A stretch of 64,000 nucleotides of DNA from Paraburkholderia sp. (GCF_024281035.1 NZ_JAMXLH010000022.1:62001-126000), one strand, 5' to 3'. Positions 17,479 through 25,133 are shown, counted from the first letter of the stretch. Notes: a model not told the origin generated them from the letters alone. Program-made: numbers and translations.

Positions 17479-18759
17479 TCAGCGAACATCGGCGGCTCCG
17501 TCGCGGGCGGCACTCAGTGCGTGCAGCGTGTCATGGATGCCGAGGCTGGAGAAGAACGCCGCAGTAGCGGCGACCATCGCGTCGGTCAGCGGCTTGTGTC
17601 CAAACTCGACGGCCGAGAGCGTTGCCGGTGTACTGGATAGGCTCTTCGCCATGTCGAGCAACGTTGTGTTCGCGACGATACGGAGTGCCCGCACGAGCAT
17701 CCCGTAAGGCGCAAGGGGATTCGTCAGGCCCGGCTCATCCAGCATCGCCCCAGTTTGCGGTGCTGTCGCGCCGAACGCTTCGCGGAAGGCGATCACGGAG
17801 ATACCGATATGGCCACCATCGATCTTCGTTGCGGCCGCAATGGCGTTGAACGTCTGTTGATACGGGAACGCCTCCTGATCGTCGCCCTTCGTGGCTTGCG
17901 ATACTGCCGCGCGAGCCTCATCCAAAGCGGCCTGCAACCCGCGAACGATCGAGAGAGTTGCTGACGGGTTATTGCGAATGGCCCGCTCTGCCTTTACTAC
18001 GGCCTTGCGATCTTCCGTCACGGCGCGCATATCCGTCTCGCTGCCATTCACCGTGGATTGCGATACTGCCGATCTGCAAATCTCGATAGCTGCGTCAGCG
18101 ATTCTTCGGTACGTTCCCTCGCTTACAAGCCCTTCCAGAAAATAAAACTTGTCGTAGATTTGCTGGTCAGTCAACGCCGCGCGCTCGTCGTGCCGCGCCG
18201 CCTCTGCCTGACAAACGCCAGCCGGGCACGCGCAGCACTCGCATCCCGGATGCGTGAAACGGGTGTCACGCGTCGCGCGCTGTTCATCCGACAGTGCTAC
18301 GACTTGCGGCGTCGCGTCGGTGCAGCGCTGTTGAGACAGGTTTCGCTCGATCTCCGCAAGGCAATCGTTCCAGCCATGCGCATATTGACTGGTTATAGTT
18401 TGGCTGGCGGTGAGGCGCCCCGGGATAAATCCTTGCGTATCACCCTTCACTGTGGCTCGCGCCGCCGCGGAAGCGAACGCCTCGTGCAAGCGATCGGCCG
18501 TCTCGTGCTCCCAGTTCTCGCACAGCACGCGCTCGGCGTCGGCGATGACCTCACTCTGCTCCTTTGTCAGTGGCGCTACCGCAGCAGGAGCGACGGGAGC
18601 GGCGAGAAGCGCGCGCAGCGCGTCGCGTGCGGCCTTCAAGTCACGGCGAAGGCCTGCATCGCTCAGTTCGTCGCCGTCGTCGCCGCCGGCGCACAGAACG
18701 CGATGCGCTGTGTCTGCGGCCTGCTGAATCGTGCCGCGCTGTTCGTCGGTCAGCTTCAT
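17479..18759 (-). CDS. Modular hypothetical phage protein with C-terminal HTH-like segment
   Basis: 426 aa from ATG 18759, which has AAGGAGAG upstream and overlaps the methyltransferase stop (ATGA); the track start at 18960 is too long. Residues 1-55 (LTDEQRGTIQQAADTAHRVL and on) form a module duplicated in the gene at 19298-19924. A middle part has a Cys cluster (HPGCECCACPAGVC). The C-terminus TLLDMAKSLSSTPATLSAVE followed by FGHKPLTDAMVAATAAFFSS resembles a Xre-type helix-turn-helix (recognition helix TPATLSAVEFG). Patchwork of phage modules; role unknown, probably expressed early from the leftward operon. Confidence 0.6.
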   Translation of the reverse strand: MKLTDEQRGTIQQAADTAHRVLCAGGDDGDELSDAGLRRDLKAARDALRALLAAPVAPAAVAPLTKEQSEVIADAERVLCENWEHETADRLHEAFASAAARATVKGDTQGFIPGRLTASQTITSQYAHGWNDCLAEIERNLSQQRCTDATPQVVALSDEQRATRDTRFTHPGCECCACPAGVCQAEAARHDERAALTDQQIYDKFYFLEGLVSEGTYRRIADAAIEICRSAVSQSTVNGSETDMRAVTEDRKAVVKAERAIRNNPSATLSIVRGLQAALDEARAAVSQATKGDDQEAFPYQQTFNAIAAATKIDGGHIGISVIAFREAFGATAPQTGAMLDEPGLTNPLAPYGMLVRALRIVANTTLLDMAKSLSSTPATLSAVEFGHKPLTDAMVAATAAFFSSLGIHDTLHALSAARDGAADVR

Positions 18760-19301
18760 TGATTCTCTCCTTCGGAATGGGATTGCAGGGCGGCGTCGGT
18801 TCGCTTCATAAACACGAGCCAATGTGTGAGGCCACGACGGCCGGATACATGCCCGAACAAGGGTTTCTCGGGCGTCAGCGCGAGGACTTCTGCGACCTTC
18901 ACCTGCGTCTCGTTCCATTTGAAAACGAGCGTCCCGTGCTCCGCTAAGACACGGAAGCACTCTGCGAAGCCCTTGCGAATGTCTTCGCGCCAGTCCTCGC
19001 CGAGCTTTCCGTACTTCGCCGCGAGCCAGCTTTTCGGGCCAGCACGCACCAGATGAGGCGGATCGAACGAAACCAGCTTGAACGAACCATCCGGATAAGG
19101 CAGATCGCGAAAGTCCATCAGGACATCAGGCTCGATATGCAGCGTGCGAGTGCCGTCGTCGCGGTGTGATCGGTCCGTCACCGTTATCGTCTCGCGACGC
19201 TGATCCCCGAAAATCACGCTGGGGTGCTGACGATCAAACCAGAACATGCGGCTTCCGCAGCACGGGTCGAGCACAAGTTTTTGTTCAACCACGTCGCTCA
19301 C
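18756..19301 (-). CDS. Class I SAM-dependent methyltransferase, DNA N-methylase type
   Basis: 181 aa from a GTG start (19301) with GGGAGG upstream; it overlaps neighbours on both sides (GTGA and ATGA). LVLDPCCGSRMFWF is a motif I variant, and SFDPPHLVRAG is the DPPY-like catalytic motif IV of amino-methyltransferases (N6-adenine or N4-cytosine). A later strand pair HGTLVFKWNE and the tail GRRGLTHWLVFMKR fit the fold. No restriction gene is adjacent, so it is an orphan phage methylase that may protect phage DNA or modify regulatory sites. Confidence 0.7.
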   Translation of the reverse strand: MSDVVEQKLVLDPCCGSRMFWFDRQHPSVIFGDQRRETITVTDRSHRDDGTRTLHIEPDVLMDFRDLPYPDGSFKLVSFDPPHLVRAGPKSWLAAKYGKLGEDWREDIRKGFAECFRVLAEHGTLVFKWNETQVKVAEVLALTPEKPLFGHVSGRRGLTHWLVFMKRTDAALQSHSEGENQ

Positions 19302-19924
19302 TGGGTGCCTCCCTGTGCCAATGCAAAGGCTTCCACCGCGGCATCCCATCCATGAACAAACGTCTGCTGCGCGTCCATGTCGAGCCATTCGCTCGATTCG
19401 AGGTCGTAACCTGCCGTGAAGTCTTCAAACGCCTGTTCGCGCGCAGCGTCCGGCAGCGTTACCGCCTGCTGCGCGGGAGCGGCGGCGAGCGCACGCAGCG
19501 CATCACGTGCGGCCTTCAAGTCACGGCGAAGTCCAGCGTCGCTCAGTTCGTCACCGTAGTCGCCGCCTGCGCACAGAACGCGATGCGCCGTATCGGCTGC
19601 GGTCTGGATTGTGGTGCGCTGCTCGTTGGTAAGCAGCGCTTGCGCTGCTACGGGAGCTGCGTAGAGCGGCTCCGGAACAGCACGGAAATTCTCGGCCTCG
19701 CCGAGCGCTTCTCCTTCATCCGCGAACAGATCGAATTGACCATTGGGCCAGCGGACAAGCCACGCTACCGGCGCTTGCGCTACATCGGAAGGGAGAGCAG
19801 CGCTCAGCTTGCGTAGCAGGCGGAATGCGTCGAAGCGGTCATCGGTGGCCACCCAGCGGTCAGAGTCAGCTTCGAGTCGTGCGGCGAGCTTTTCAGCGTC
19901 TGCGATCAGTTGTTTCGTATCCAT
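19298..19924 (-). CDS. Hypothetical phage protein sharing a duplicated module
   Basis: 208 aa, ATG 19924 preceded by GAGG. Residues 1-95 carry a short phage-type segment (PVAWLVRWPNGQFDLFADEG). Residues 97-150 (LLTNEQRTTIQTAADTAHRV and on) are almost identical to the N-terminus of the gene at 17479-18759, with stretches of identical DNA. The C-terminus has AQQTFVHGWDAAVEAFALAQ, a helix also reminiscent of the HGWNDCLAEIER helix in the same other gene. Function unknown; member of the leftward operon. Confidence 0.6.
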   Translation of the reverse strand: MDTKQLIADAEKLAARLEADSDRWVATDDRFDAFRLLRKLSAALPSDVAQAPVAWLVRWPNGQFDLFADEGEALGEAENFRAVPEPLYAAPVAAQALLTNEQRTTIQTAADTAHRVLCAGGDYGDELSDAGLRRDLKAARDALRALAAAPAQQAVTLPDAAREQAFEDFTAGYDLESSEWLDMDAQQTFVHGWDAAVEAFALAQGGTQ

Positions 19925-19947
19925 CGTTTCCTCGATTCGTTATGCGT

Positions 19948-20385
19948 TCAAAGAGCGGACTTCGCATGCTCGCGAACTTCGTCGCGGCGGTCATTACGTT
20001 CGCGTCGCACCTCGTCGTCCGTTTTCGGCGCCTCGGCCGGCTTCGGCTGCGCCGCTTCGTATCGTCGAAGCAGCCATTGCCGGTTTTCTTCAAGCTGTGC
20101 ACGCTGCTCGTCGGTGGGCTCATCGGACGCCTCGGGAATCAGGCGCACGATCCCGCGCTGCTGCATATCGCGAAGCTTCGCCTCGACGCGAACGAGGTCT
20201 TCTTTTGCAAATCCAATCGCGCCGTAATAGCGCTGTTCGGGTGTCTTGTCGGTGGGGTCAAGCAACTCTCGATTGATGGCGCGCGTTACCCGGTCCATGT
20301 ACGTCCAGTGCGGATCGTTGTGCGTGGAGCAGTTGCAGTCCTTCGGCAGGGTGACGATCTCGCCCGTGGTCAGTTCGGCTTTCAT
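19948..20385 (-). CDS. Hypothetical phage protein (145 aa)
   Basis: Start ATG 20385 with CGAGGAAAC upstream. The N-terminal part has TGEIVTLPKDCNCSTHNDPH (possible metal-binding Cys/His), the rest is charged and helical, ending in a Lys/Arg/Glu-rich stretch (DDEVRRERNDRRDEVREHAK) likely to form a coiled coil. No family recognised. Lies 12 bp downstream of the preceding leftward gene, in the same operon. Confidence 0.55.
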   Translation of the reverse strand: MKAELTTGEIVTLPKDCNCSTHNDPHWTYMDRVTRAINRELLDPTDKTPEQRYYGAIGFAKEDLVRVEAKLRDMQQRGIVRLIPEASDEPTDEQRAQLEENRQWLLRRYEAAQPKPAEAPKTDDEVRRERNDRRDEVREHAKSAL

Positions 20386-20397
20386 CGTTTCCTCGTT

Positions 20398-20994
20398 TCA
20401 GGCGGTCATTGCTTCGGTGACTCGGCAGCGCAGCGCCAACTCGACGAGCCATTTCGCCAACTCGATAGGCGTGTGCTCGCGCTCGTCTTTTTTTATTTCG
20501 GGGCGCCGGTGACTGCGCGACCCGTCAGCGCGTCGGCCGGACGTACTCACGACCATCGGAGCTTCGCCGAGGGTCATAGGCATCTCCGGCACTTCCGCCG
20601 GCGGGCAGCCGACGATATAGAGCAGCGTCGATTTTTCGGCGTTATGGCCGAACCAATGCTGATGAATTGGCAGCGTCCAACCGCCCCACGCGTCGGGCTG
20701 GGCGACTGTGCCGAGCTGCTGGTCTACCCACAGGCGAGACGCCGACGGGTGTTCGAGCACGCCGCCGTATTTTCGAATCATGGCCACCGCGAAGCGTGCG
20801 AGGTCCTTTTCATCGGGCCGGGGCTTTGCCATATGTGCGAGCCGTCCCCATGCGCGGCATGGAGGGTGCGCTACCACAGGCGATCCACCGGGCCAGTTGC
20901 GCGCGTCGCGGTCGATGTCCCACACATCGCAGTTGGGCAGCGTCTTGTAGATGCTGTCGGGGCGCGCAAATAGGACGGCGATGGTTTGGCTCAT
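20398..20994 (-). CDS. Cytosine-methyltransferase-like phage protein
   Basis: 198 aa. PVVAHPPCRAWGRLAHMA contains a Pro-Cys motif like the catalytic motif IV of cytosine-C5 methyltransferases. MIRKYGGVLEHPSASRLW recalls motif VI, and QHWFGHNAEKSTLLYIVG recalls the C-terminal substrate motif of Dcm-type enzymes. A clean motif I (SAM-binding) is not visible, as the N-terminus is short (IAVLFARPDSIYKTLPNCDV). It may be a true small methylase or a catalytically dead relative. No restriction partner nearby. Confidence 0.5.
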   Translation of the reverse strand: MSQTIAVLFARPDSIYKTLPNCDVWDIDRDARNWPGGSPVVAHPPCRAWGRLAHMAKPRPDEKDLARFAVAMIRKYGGVLEHPSASRLWVDQQLGTVAQPDAWGGWTLPIHQHWFGHNAEKSTLLYIVGCPPAEVPEMPMTLGEAPMVVSTSGRRADGSRSHRRPEIKKDEREHTPIELAKWLVELALRCRVTEAMTA

Positions 20995-21020
20995 ATCTCT
21001 CTGCCGTTACGTGGTGGGGA

Positions 21021-21407
21021 TCACTTGATGGAGATGTCCGGCACGATCACGGACGGCTTGAACACCACCTTGTAGTGGTAGGTGCTCGCGGCGGCGGGAT
21101 CGAGCTGCTCGATGAAGTACGTCACGTTGTTCGACAGCCCGAGGAAATGCTTCTTGTATTCGTTGGGCCCGGTCTTGCAGATGATCGCCAGCTTCGTGTC
21201 CGTGCTGGAGTTGTCCTTCGAACACAAGCCCTCGATGGTCAGCATGTATTCGCCGGTGAAGCCGTTGTAGAACACGATGCGGCGGTTGATCTGGAAGTTG
21301 TCGGCGGCCGTCGACAGGTTCTGCGATGCCACATCGGCATCGTTGTTGCAGCCAGAGAGGCCGACGATAGCGATGAGAACGGCGGCGATGATTGCGGTCT
21401 TTTTCAT
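21021..21407 (-). CDS. Phage lipoprotein, beta-sandwich type
   Basis: 128 aa with a lipoprotein signal peptide: MKKTAIIAAVLIAIVGLSGC, the lipobox LSGC placing Cys at residue 20. The mature part is beta-rich (NRRIVFYNGFTGEYMLTIEG, TYHYKVVFKPSVIVPDISI), resembling the beta-sandwich lipoproteins of several phages. Membrane-anchored phage lipoproteins made from the prophage often block superinfection; that role is only inferred. The start has no strong Shine-Dalgarno. Confidence 0.6.
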   Translation of the reverse strand: MKKTAIIAAVLIAIVGLSGCNNDADVASQNLSTAADNFQINRRIVFYNGFTGEYMLTIEGLCSKDNSSTDTKLAIICKTGPNEYKKHFLGLSNNVTYFIEQLDPAAASTYHYKVVFKPSVIVPDISIK

Positions 21408-21419
21408 GATTCAGCCCAT

Positions 21420-22397
21420 TCAGATGGTTGAGGGTTCGATCTGCTTGCGGACTGCTGCGGCGCGTGCCTGAGAGCAGCCCAGGAATTTCCGGATCTCGGT
21501 CACCGTCGCGCGCAGCTGGCCGGCTGCTACTGCGGTAATGACTCGGGTCACGTCGTCTGCCTGCTCGACTACTGGCAGGCGAAGCACCGGGGCGGCCTCG
21601 ACTGCGACCGGCTCCGCGACCGGCGCAACGGCGTTACTCGCGGACGTGACTGCCGTTACTGACTCGGCGTGACTGCCTTTAGTGGCGGGCGTTACCGCGA
21701 TTTCAGTCAGGTCAGTAGGGCGAAGTGCGAGCAGCCAGCAGAAGCACGCGACGGCTTCCAGTACGGCGGCGAAGGCGAGGCCGGTCACGAGTTCGGCGCG
21801 CGGCGCGGCCACGCCAAATTCGGTCAGGGCGCCGGTAACCGGATCAGCCAGGGCGGAGGCTCGGGCTGCGGTGGCGCGGTCCTGTGCGGCCTCAGCGCGG
21901 CGCGCTTCGGCTTGCTCGATGTTCAGTGCGCCGACGCGAGCAGCAGCAGCGGTGCGCTCGGCGGTCAGGCTTGGGCATGGCTCGACGCAGCGACGCGCAT
22001 TGGTGCGGGCCAGTCGCGTTACTGCGTCTGCACGGTCACGTGCGATCTCGGCCAGACCGCGTCCCTGTGCCGTGACTACCAGCACCGCGGCGGCGCGCAG
22101 TTCACCCGCATGCTTCTGCGCCATAAGGAAAAAGACGGCATGTCCGTAGCAGGTAGCGGCCATGCAGCTGACCCACAGCACCGCGCCGATCACCCGAACG
22201 GACCAGCCGTGCGGCCGGCAGAGGGCGGGCAGCAGGTGAGCCGCGACGACGAGCACGACGCCTACGGCGACCCACAGAGCGCGCTCAGCCAAAAAGCCGC
22301 CACGCTGCCAGCCAGCCATGATTGAGAGGCACGCCGCGGTCACGGTAGCCGCGACTGCGAGTAATGCTGGGTAAGCGCGCATGGGCATGGCGGTCAC
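21420..22397 (-). CDS. Phage membrane protein with C-terminal DNA-binding-like segment
   Basis: 325 aa. GTG 22397 overlaps the upstream stop (GTGA); ATG codons at 22388 and 22382 are alternatives. Membrane helices near residues 8-28, 38-60, 68-95 and again around 205-225 (ELVTGLAFAAVLEAVACFCW). Between them is a long Ala/Arg-rich coiled coil (EQAEARRAEAAQDRATAARA). The C-terminus ITAVAAGQLRATVTEIRKFL followed by GCSQARAAAVRKQ resembles a winged helix. This layout occurs in uncharacterised phage and plasmid membrane proteins; function unknown. Confidence 0.6.
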   Translation of the reverse strand: MTAMPMRAYPALLAVAATVTAACLSIMAGWQRGGFLAERALWVAVGVVLVVAAHLLPALCRPHGWSVRVIGAVLWVSCMAATCYGHAVFFLMAQKHAGELRAAAVLVVTAQGRGLAEIARDRADAVTRLARTNARRCVEPCPSLTAERTAAAARVGALNIEQAEARRAEAAQDRATAARASALADPVTGALTEFGVAAPRAELVTGLAFAAVLEAVACFCWLLALRPTDLTEIAVTPATKGSHAESVTAVTSASNAVAPVAEPVAVEAAPVLRLPVVEQADDVTRVITAVAAGQLRATVTEIRKFLGCSQARAAAVRKQIEPSTI

Positions 22398-23185
22398 GCT
22401 GCGTCGGCCAGCTCTCCAGTCTCAACCTCCTCGAAAACGCCAGACTCGGTAACGCGATACCAGGTATCGGCTTTGATGTTCTCGCCGACGTACCCGACCG
22501 CGAAGCGGGCGCGCTCATTGGAGTCGAGATAGGCGACTGATACGGATGCATTGGGGCCGACCTTGAATTGCGCGCCAAACCCAGCAACCGCGATGACGGC
22601 GTTTTCGCCAGCGGCCACGATCTGCGCGTAGTTGCCGCTGGAGCCGATCCGCGCGTAGTAGCCGCTGGAGCCGATCTGCGCGTAGTCGCCGCTGGAGCCG
22701 ATCCGCGCGTAGTCGCCGCTGGAGCCGATCTGCGCGGAGTTGCCGCTGGAGCCGATCTGCGCGTAGTCGCCGCTGGAGCCGATCTGCGCGTAGTTGCCGC
22801 TGGAGCCGATCTGCGCGTAGTTGCCGCTGGAGCCGATCTGCGCGGAGTAGCCGCTGGAGCCGATCCGCGCGTAGTCGCCGCTGTTATCGCTCTCGGCCGG
22901 TACGCCCACCTTCTCGACCTCAACCTTGAGCGCCGTCGTGTCGGCGATGAGCTTGTCGCTCGCGGCCTTCGCGTCGGCAGTGATGTCTCCTACAGCCGCC
23001 GGCTCGACCAGTAGATGACCGAAGGCGTGATCGGTGAGCCACGACGAATCGTCGAATCGGCTGTCATCGCGCAGCGCCTGCTGCACGACGCCGTAATCGG
23101 CACCCTGCGGAAACTTACGGATGAACCAGCCATAGCCATCCGTACAGGCTTCCCATTGGCGCAGCAGGTCGGTGGTGATCTTCAT
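22394..23185 (-). CDS. Nonapeptide-repeat phage protein
   Basis: 263 aa with AAGGA upstream of ATG 23185. Residues 1-95 form a polar domain (LRQWEACTDGYGWFIRKF); then about ten tandem 9-residue units of the type SGNYAQIGS; the end, FAVGYVGENIKADTWYRVTE, matches the closing segment of a phage protein family with such repeats (I believe DUF7666, not verified). Regular 9-residue repeats of small and polar residues suggest a beta-solenoid. It is the largest protein of the leftward small-gene group and overlaps the next gene. Confidence 0.65.
   Translation of the reverse strand: MKITTDLLRQWEACTDGYGWFIRKFPQGADYGVVQQALRDDSRFDDSSWLTDHAFGHLLVEPAAVGDITADAKAASDKLIADTTALKVEVEKVGVPAESDNSGDYARIGSSGYSAQIGSSGNYAQIGSSGNYAQIGSSGDYAQIGSSGNSAQIGSSGDYARIGSSGDYAQIGSSGYYARIGSSGNYAQIVAAGENAVIAVAGFGAQFKVGPNASVSVAYLDSNERARFAVGYVGENIKADTWYRVTESGVFEEVETGELADAA
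22634..22876. repeat. Nine-copy 27-bp tandem repeat
   Basis: The word GCCGCTGGAGCCGAT recurs nine times at exact 27-bp spacing from 22634 to 22850, with a decayed tenth unit at 22877. Units differ at a few positions, coding N/D/Y and Q/R swaps in the encoded protein. Confidence 0.95.
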
Positions 23186-23216
23186 TTGGTATCCTTATCG
23201 AGAATTGCGTTTCGCT

Positions 23217-23507
23217 CTATTCCGCGTGATGTTCAACTTGAGATCTGAGGAGGTCCGAAACATCCTTGAGACGGTCTACAGACACGCGCATCAACTCTGC
23301 GACGCCAGTGGCCTTGTCGAGAGCGGCTTTCCACGCGTGAACTGTCTGCACCCCCCCCTGACGCACGTGTTCGGGGATGTGGCTGGCGAGCGAGGTAATC
23401 TGTTCTCGCAACGCAGCCTTAGCGGCTTCGCGCTCAGCGACCCTCTTTTCGGCCCGAGCGCGCTGCTTCGCGGCGCGCGCTTCGTCACTCATCTTCGTTC
23501 GGGGCAT
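23217..23507 (-). CDS. Small helical phage protein (96 aa)
   Basis: Start ATG 23507 has TTGGAGGAA upstream, better than the track start at 23519. Begins MPRTKMSDEARAAKQRARAE, then a long charged helix rich in Ala, Lys and Glu, and ends with TGVAELMRVSVDRLKDVSDL. Probably coiled-coil, perhaps DNA-associated because of the basic N-terminus. No family recognised. Confidence 0.55.
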   Translation of the reverse strand: MPRTKMSDEARAAKQRARAEKRVAEREAAKAALREQITSLASHIPEHVRQGGVQTVHAWKAALDKATGVAELMRVSVDRLKDVSDLLRSQVEHHAE

Positions 23508-23524
23508 GATTTCCTCCAATTGGA

Positions 23525-23692
23525 TTATTCGTACCGGCGCGGGTATTGCTCATCGTCACGCGTGCTGAGCGGCTCATCGAACGGGTGCGATTCGCGCTCG
23601 ATCCTCGGGCGCTTTCCAACGAAAACGCCGGCCGCTGCGCCTACAGCCAATCCGATAAGAACTGCGATGCAAACAACTTCGACTATGTCCAT
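23525..23692 (-). CDS. Small single-pass membrane protein (55 aa, not in track)
   Basis: ATG 23692 has GAGG seven bases upstream. The product starts MDIVEVVCIAVLIGLAVGAA followed by AGVFVG, one clear transmembrane helix, then a charged tail (KRPRIERESHPFDEPLSTRD). Below the track length cutoff. Lies in the leftward operon between the helical protein and another small membrane-type gene; the arrangement suggests a real short phage gene. Confidence 0.5.
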   Translation of the reverse strand: MDIVEVVCIAVLIGLAVGAAAGVFVGKRPRIERESHPFDEPLSTRDDEQYPRRYE

Positions 23693-23710
23693 TGGTGAGC
23701 CTCTACGGGG

Positions 23711-23833
23711 TCAGGTGCAACGAGCTGCGGTGCAGACCGTGAAAATGGCGGCGCTGGAGTCGAAATGCGAATTGCTGAACAACCAAATCGCGACCGCGAC
23801 GCCAGCGCCGATCCAGACGCGATAGTTAGTCAT
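23711..23833 (-). CDS. Very small hydrophobic phage protein (40 aa, not in track)
   Basis: ATG 23833 overlaps the end of the preceding gene (ATGACTAA), with AAGAGG upstream. Product begins MTNYRVWIGAGVAVAIWLFS, a hydrophobic segment that could span the membrane, and ends in CTAARCT. Overlap with the upstream stop favours a real coupled gene; no family known. Confidence 0.4.
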   Translation of the reverse strand: MTNYRVWIGAGVAVAIWLFSNSHFDSSAAIFTVCTAARCT

Positions 23834-23969
23834 TGCGCGGCCTCTTCGCATCACGGAAGCCCTGCAGATAGAAAAATGAGAACGATTCGGGACGACCGCC
23901 GCGCATTGCGCAATTCCATCCAGCGCGATAGAGGCCGATGTCCCCCTGAGCTACCGTTTTGCGTGCCAT
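23826..23969 (-). CDS. Small phage protein (47 aa)
   Basis: From ATG 23969 (with GGAGAG upstream), rather than the track start 24071. Product MARKTVAQGDIGLYRAGWNC is followed by AMRGGRPESFSFFYLQGFRD. The aromatic-rich GLYRAGWNCAMRGG pattern is reminiscent of short phage proteins found near excision or early genes, but no function is known. Its end overlaps the next gene. Confidence 0.45.
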   Translation of the reverse strand: MARKTVAQGDIGLYRAGWNCAMRGGRPESFSFFYLQGFRDAKRPRND

Positions 23970-23970
23970 C

Positions 23971-24159
23971 TCAACTCTCCAGTCCTCTCGGCGCGACGAG
24001 CTTGCCGCCCGAGAAGGCCAAATGGATACGTGCCGTTGGGTAACGAGCCAGATCACTGAGAGTGAGGACAACTACATAGCAGCCGACATGAGCAACGAAT
24101 CGGCAATGTCCATCGAGAGACTTTGTAGCTGCACGGCGAAGGGCTTTGCGGGCATTCAT
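23971..24159 (-). CDS. Small phage protein, first gene of the leftward operon (62 aa)
   Basis: ATG 24159 has TGGAGTGAGAG upstream. The product has a basic N-terminus (MNARKALRRAATKSLDG), then a hydrophobic HVGCYVVVLTLSDLARY and HLAFSGGKLVAP. It is the gene nearest to the two operator copies at 24284-24334 and so likely the first one transcribed from the leftward repressor-controlled promoter. Confidence 0.45.
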   Translation of the reverse strand: MNARKALRRAATKSLDGHCRFVAHVGCYVVVLTLSDLARYPTARIHLAFSGGKLVAPRGLES

Positions 24160-24283
24160 CTCTCACTCCAGCGATCTGGCGGGGTGGTGAGAGGTGGGCT
24201 AAGTACAGAGCACTGTGCGGCAATGCTCTCCGCTTAGCCCACTTCTGACGCTGGGCGCTCTTGGGGAGCGCTTGAGATGAATT

Positions 24284-24301
24284 CTACAAATACGTTTGTA
24301 G
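24284..24301. promoter_or_regulatory. Repressor operator copy 1 (leftward operator)
   Basis: CTACAAATACGTTTGTAG: perfect inverted repeat, 7-bp arms, 4-bp spacer. Same design as four other copies in the immunity region. It lies upstream of the leftward operon and is a likely CI/Cro binding site. Confidence 0.75.
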
Positions 24302-24316
24302 ATTGGCAAGAGGTTT

Positions 24317-24334
24317 CTACAATTTAATTTGTAG
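24317..24334. promoter_or_regulatory. Repressor operator copy 2 (leftward operator)
   Basis: CTACAATTTAATTTGTAG: near-perfect inverted repeat with the same CTACAA/TTGTAG ends, 33 bp from copy 1. Surrounding AT-rich DNA is a good place for the leftward early promoter. Confidence 0.7.
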
Positions 24335-24386
24335 ATGCCAGCGTAGCGCGAAGCGGAGGCCGTACGCGAGATGAGGAAAGGGGAGG

Positions 24387-24408
24387 AAGCGCCCCGACCG
24401 GGGCGCTT
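24387..24408 (-). terminator. Stem-loop after the FxLYD gene
   Basis: AAGCGCCCC-GACC-GGGGCGCTT, a perfect 9-bp stem with 4-nt loop, just downstream of the leftward gene ending at 24422. The following bases on that strand are pyrimidine-rich but not a clean T-run. Confidence 0.55.
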
Positions 24409-24421
24409 GAGGAATGGGTGC

Positions 24422-25054
24422 TTAGAAGGCGGTGATGTTCTTAATCTTCACGCTGTCCGCGCCCTCCTGGATGATGGGTGTCTCGAATTTCCAGCGCGCA
24501 TGCGGCTCAAGGTTGTTGACGTTTGCCAGATCGCTACCGAGCTGCGTGCCGTCCTTGTCGTAGACATTAAGTTCAATCTGAACATAAGAGTATTCCTTGC
24601 CAGTATTGTTCTGCAGAACACCTCCGACGCTTACGCCACCATATTCATTCCGATGCAGGGTGAAACTTGAGACGGTAAAGCGTGAAGCATCATCATCAGC
24701 AGCAACTGCAGGCGTGGGTGCGGCAGCCACCGGAGCTGGTGTGTTGGATGCGGTTGCTTCAACTTGCCGGGAAGGCGATGTCGACCGCTCTCCAAGGTCA
24801 CTTCCCGCGATGATGACGAAGAAAATGACGGTGAGCGCAATGCCAGCTCCAAGTAGATCTTTACTGGACTTAGGCGGCTGATCGGCAGCCGCGCCGCTTG
24901 GCTTGAGGAAGAATAAGATGAGTGCTGCCACGAAGGGGCTGATTAAGATGGAGATGATAAACCAAACAAATTTATTCTTTCCTTTTCGGCCCGAATAAGC
25001 GGATACAACAAAATTCAGTGCAAGAATCGCTAAATATCCCCAGATATTCATCAT
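24422..25054 (-). CDS. FxLYD-domain membrane protein in the immunity region
   Basis: 210 aa, GAGG upstream of ATG 25054. Three N-terminal membrane helices (MMNIWGYLAILALNFVVSAY, FVWFIISILISPFVAALILF, LLGAGIALTVIFFVIIAG), then an Ala/Pro/Thr linker and a C-terminal beta domain with FTLHRNEYGGVSVGGVLQNN followed by ELNVYDKDGTQLG, the FxLYD signature. It lies directly behind cI on the same strand, so it is probably expressed in the lysogen. Membrane proteins at this spot are often superinfection-exclusion or fitness genes; no direct evidence here. Confidence 0.65.
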   Translation of the reverse strand: MMNIWGYLAILALNFVVSAYSGRKGKNKFVWFIISILISPFVAALILFFLKPSGAAADQPPKSSKDLLGAGIALTVIFFVIIAGSDLGERSTSPSRQVEATASNTPAPVAAAPTPAVAADDDASRFTVSSFTLHRNEYGGVSVGGVLQNNTGKEYSYVQIELNVYDKDGTQLGSDLANVNNLEPHARWKFETPIIQEGADSVKIKNITAF

Positions 25055-25133
25055 TACCTCGGTTAATGAGTTTTAATTCACTTCGCATAATTTTTCTTCG
25101 AACGCGCGATGACAGAAGCGGACTCAGGAGCGC

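Noticed and set aside
19825-20973. 382-aa plus-strand ORF in the leftward operon
   Set aside because: Crosses several minus-strand genes that have ribosome sites and coupled starts; product is Arg/Phe-rich.
22634-22876. CRISPR-like regular repeat
   Set aside because: Units are contiguous 27-bp coding repeats with no unique spacers and no cas genes.
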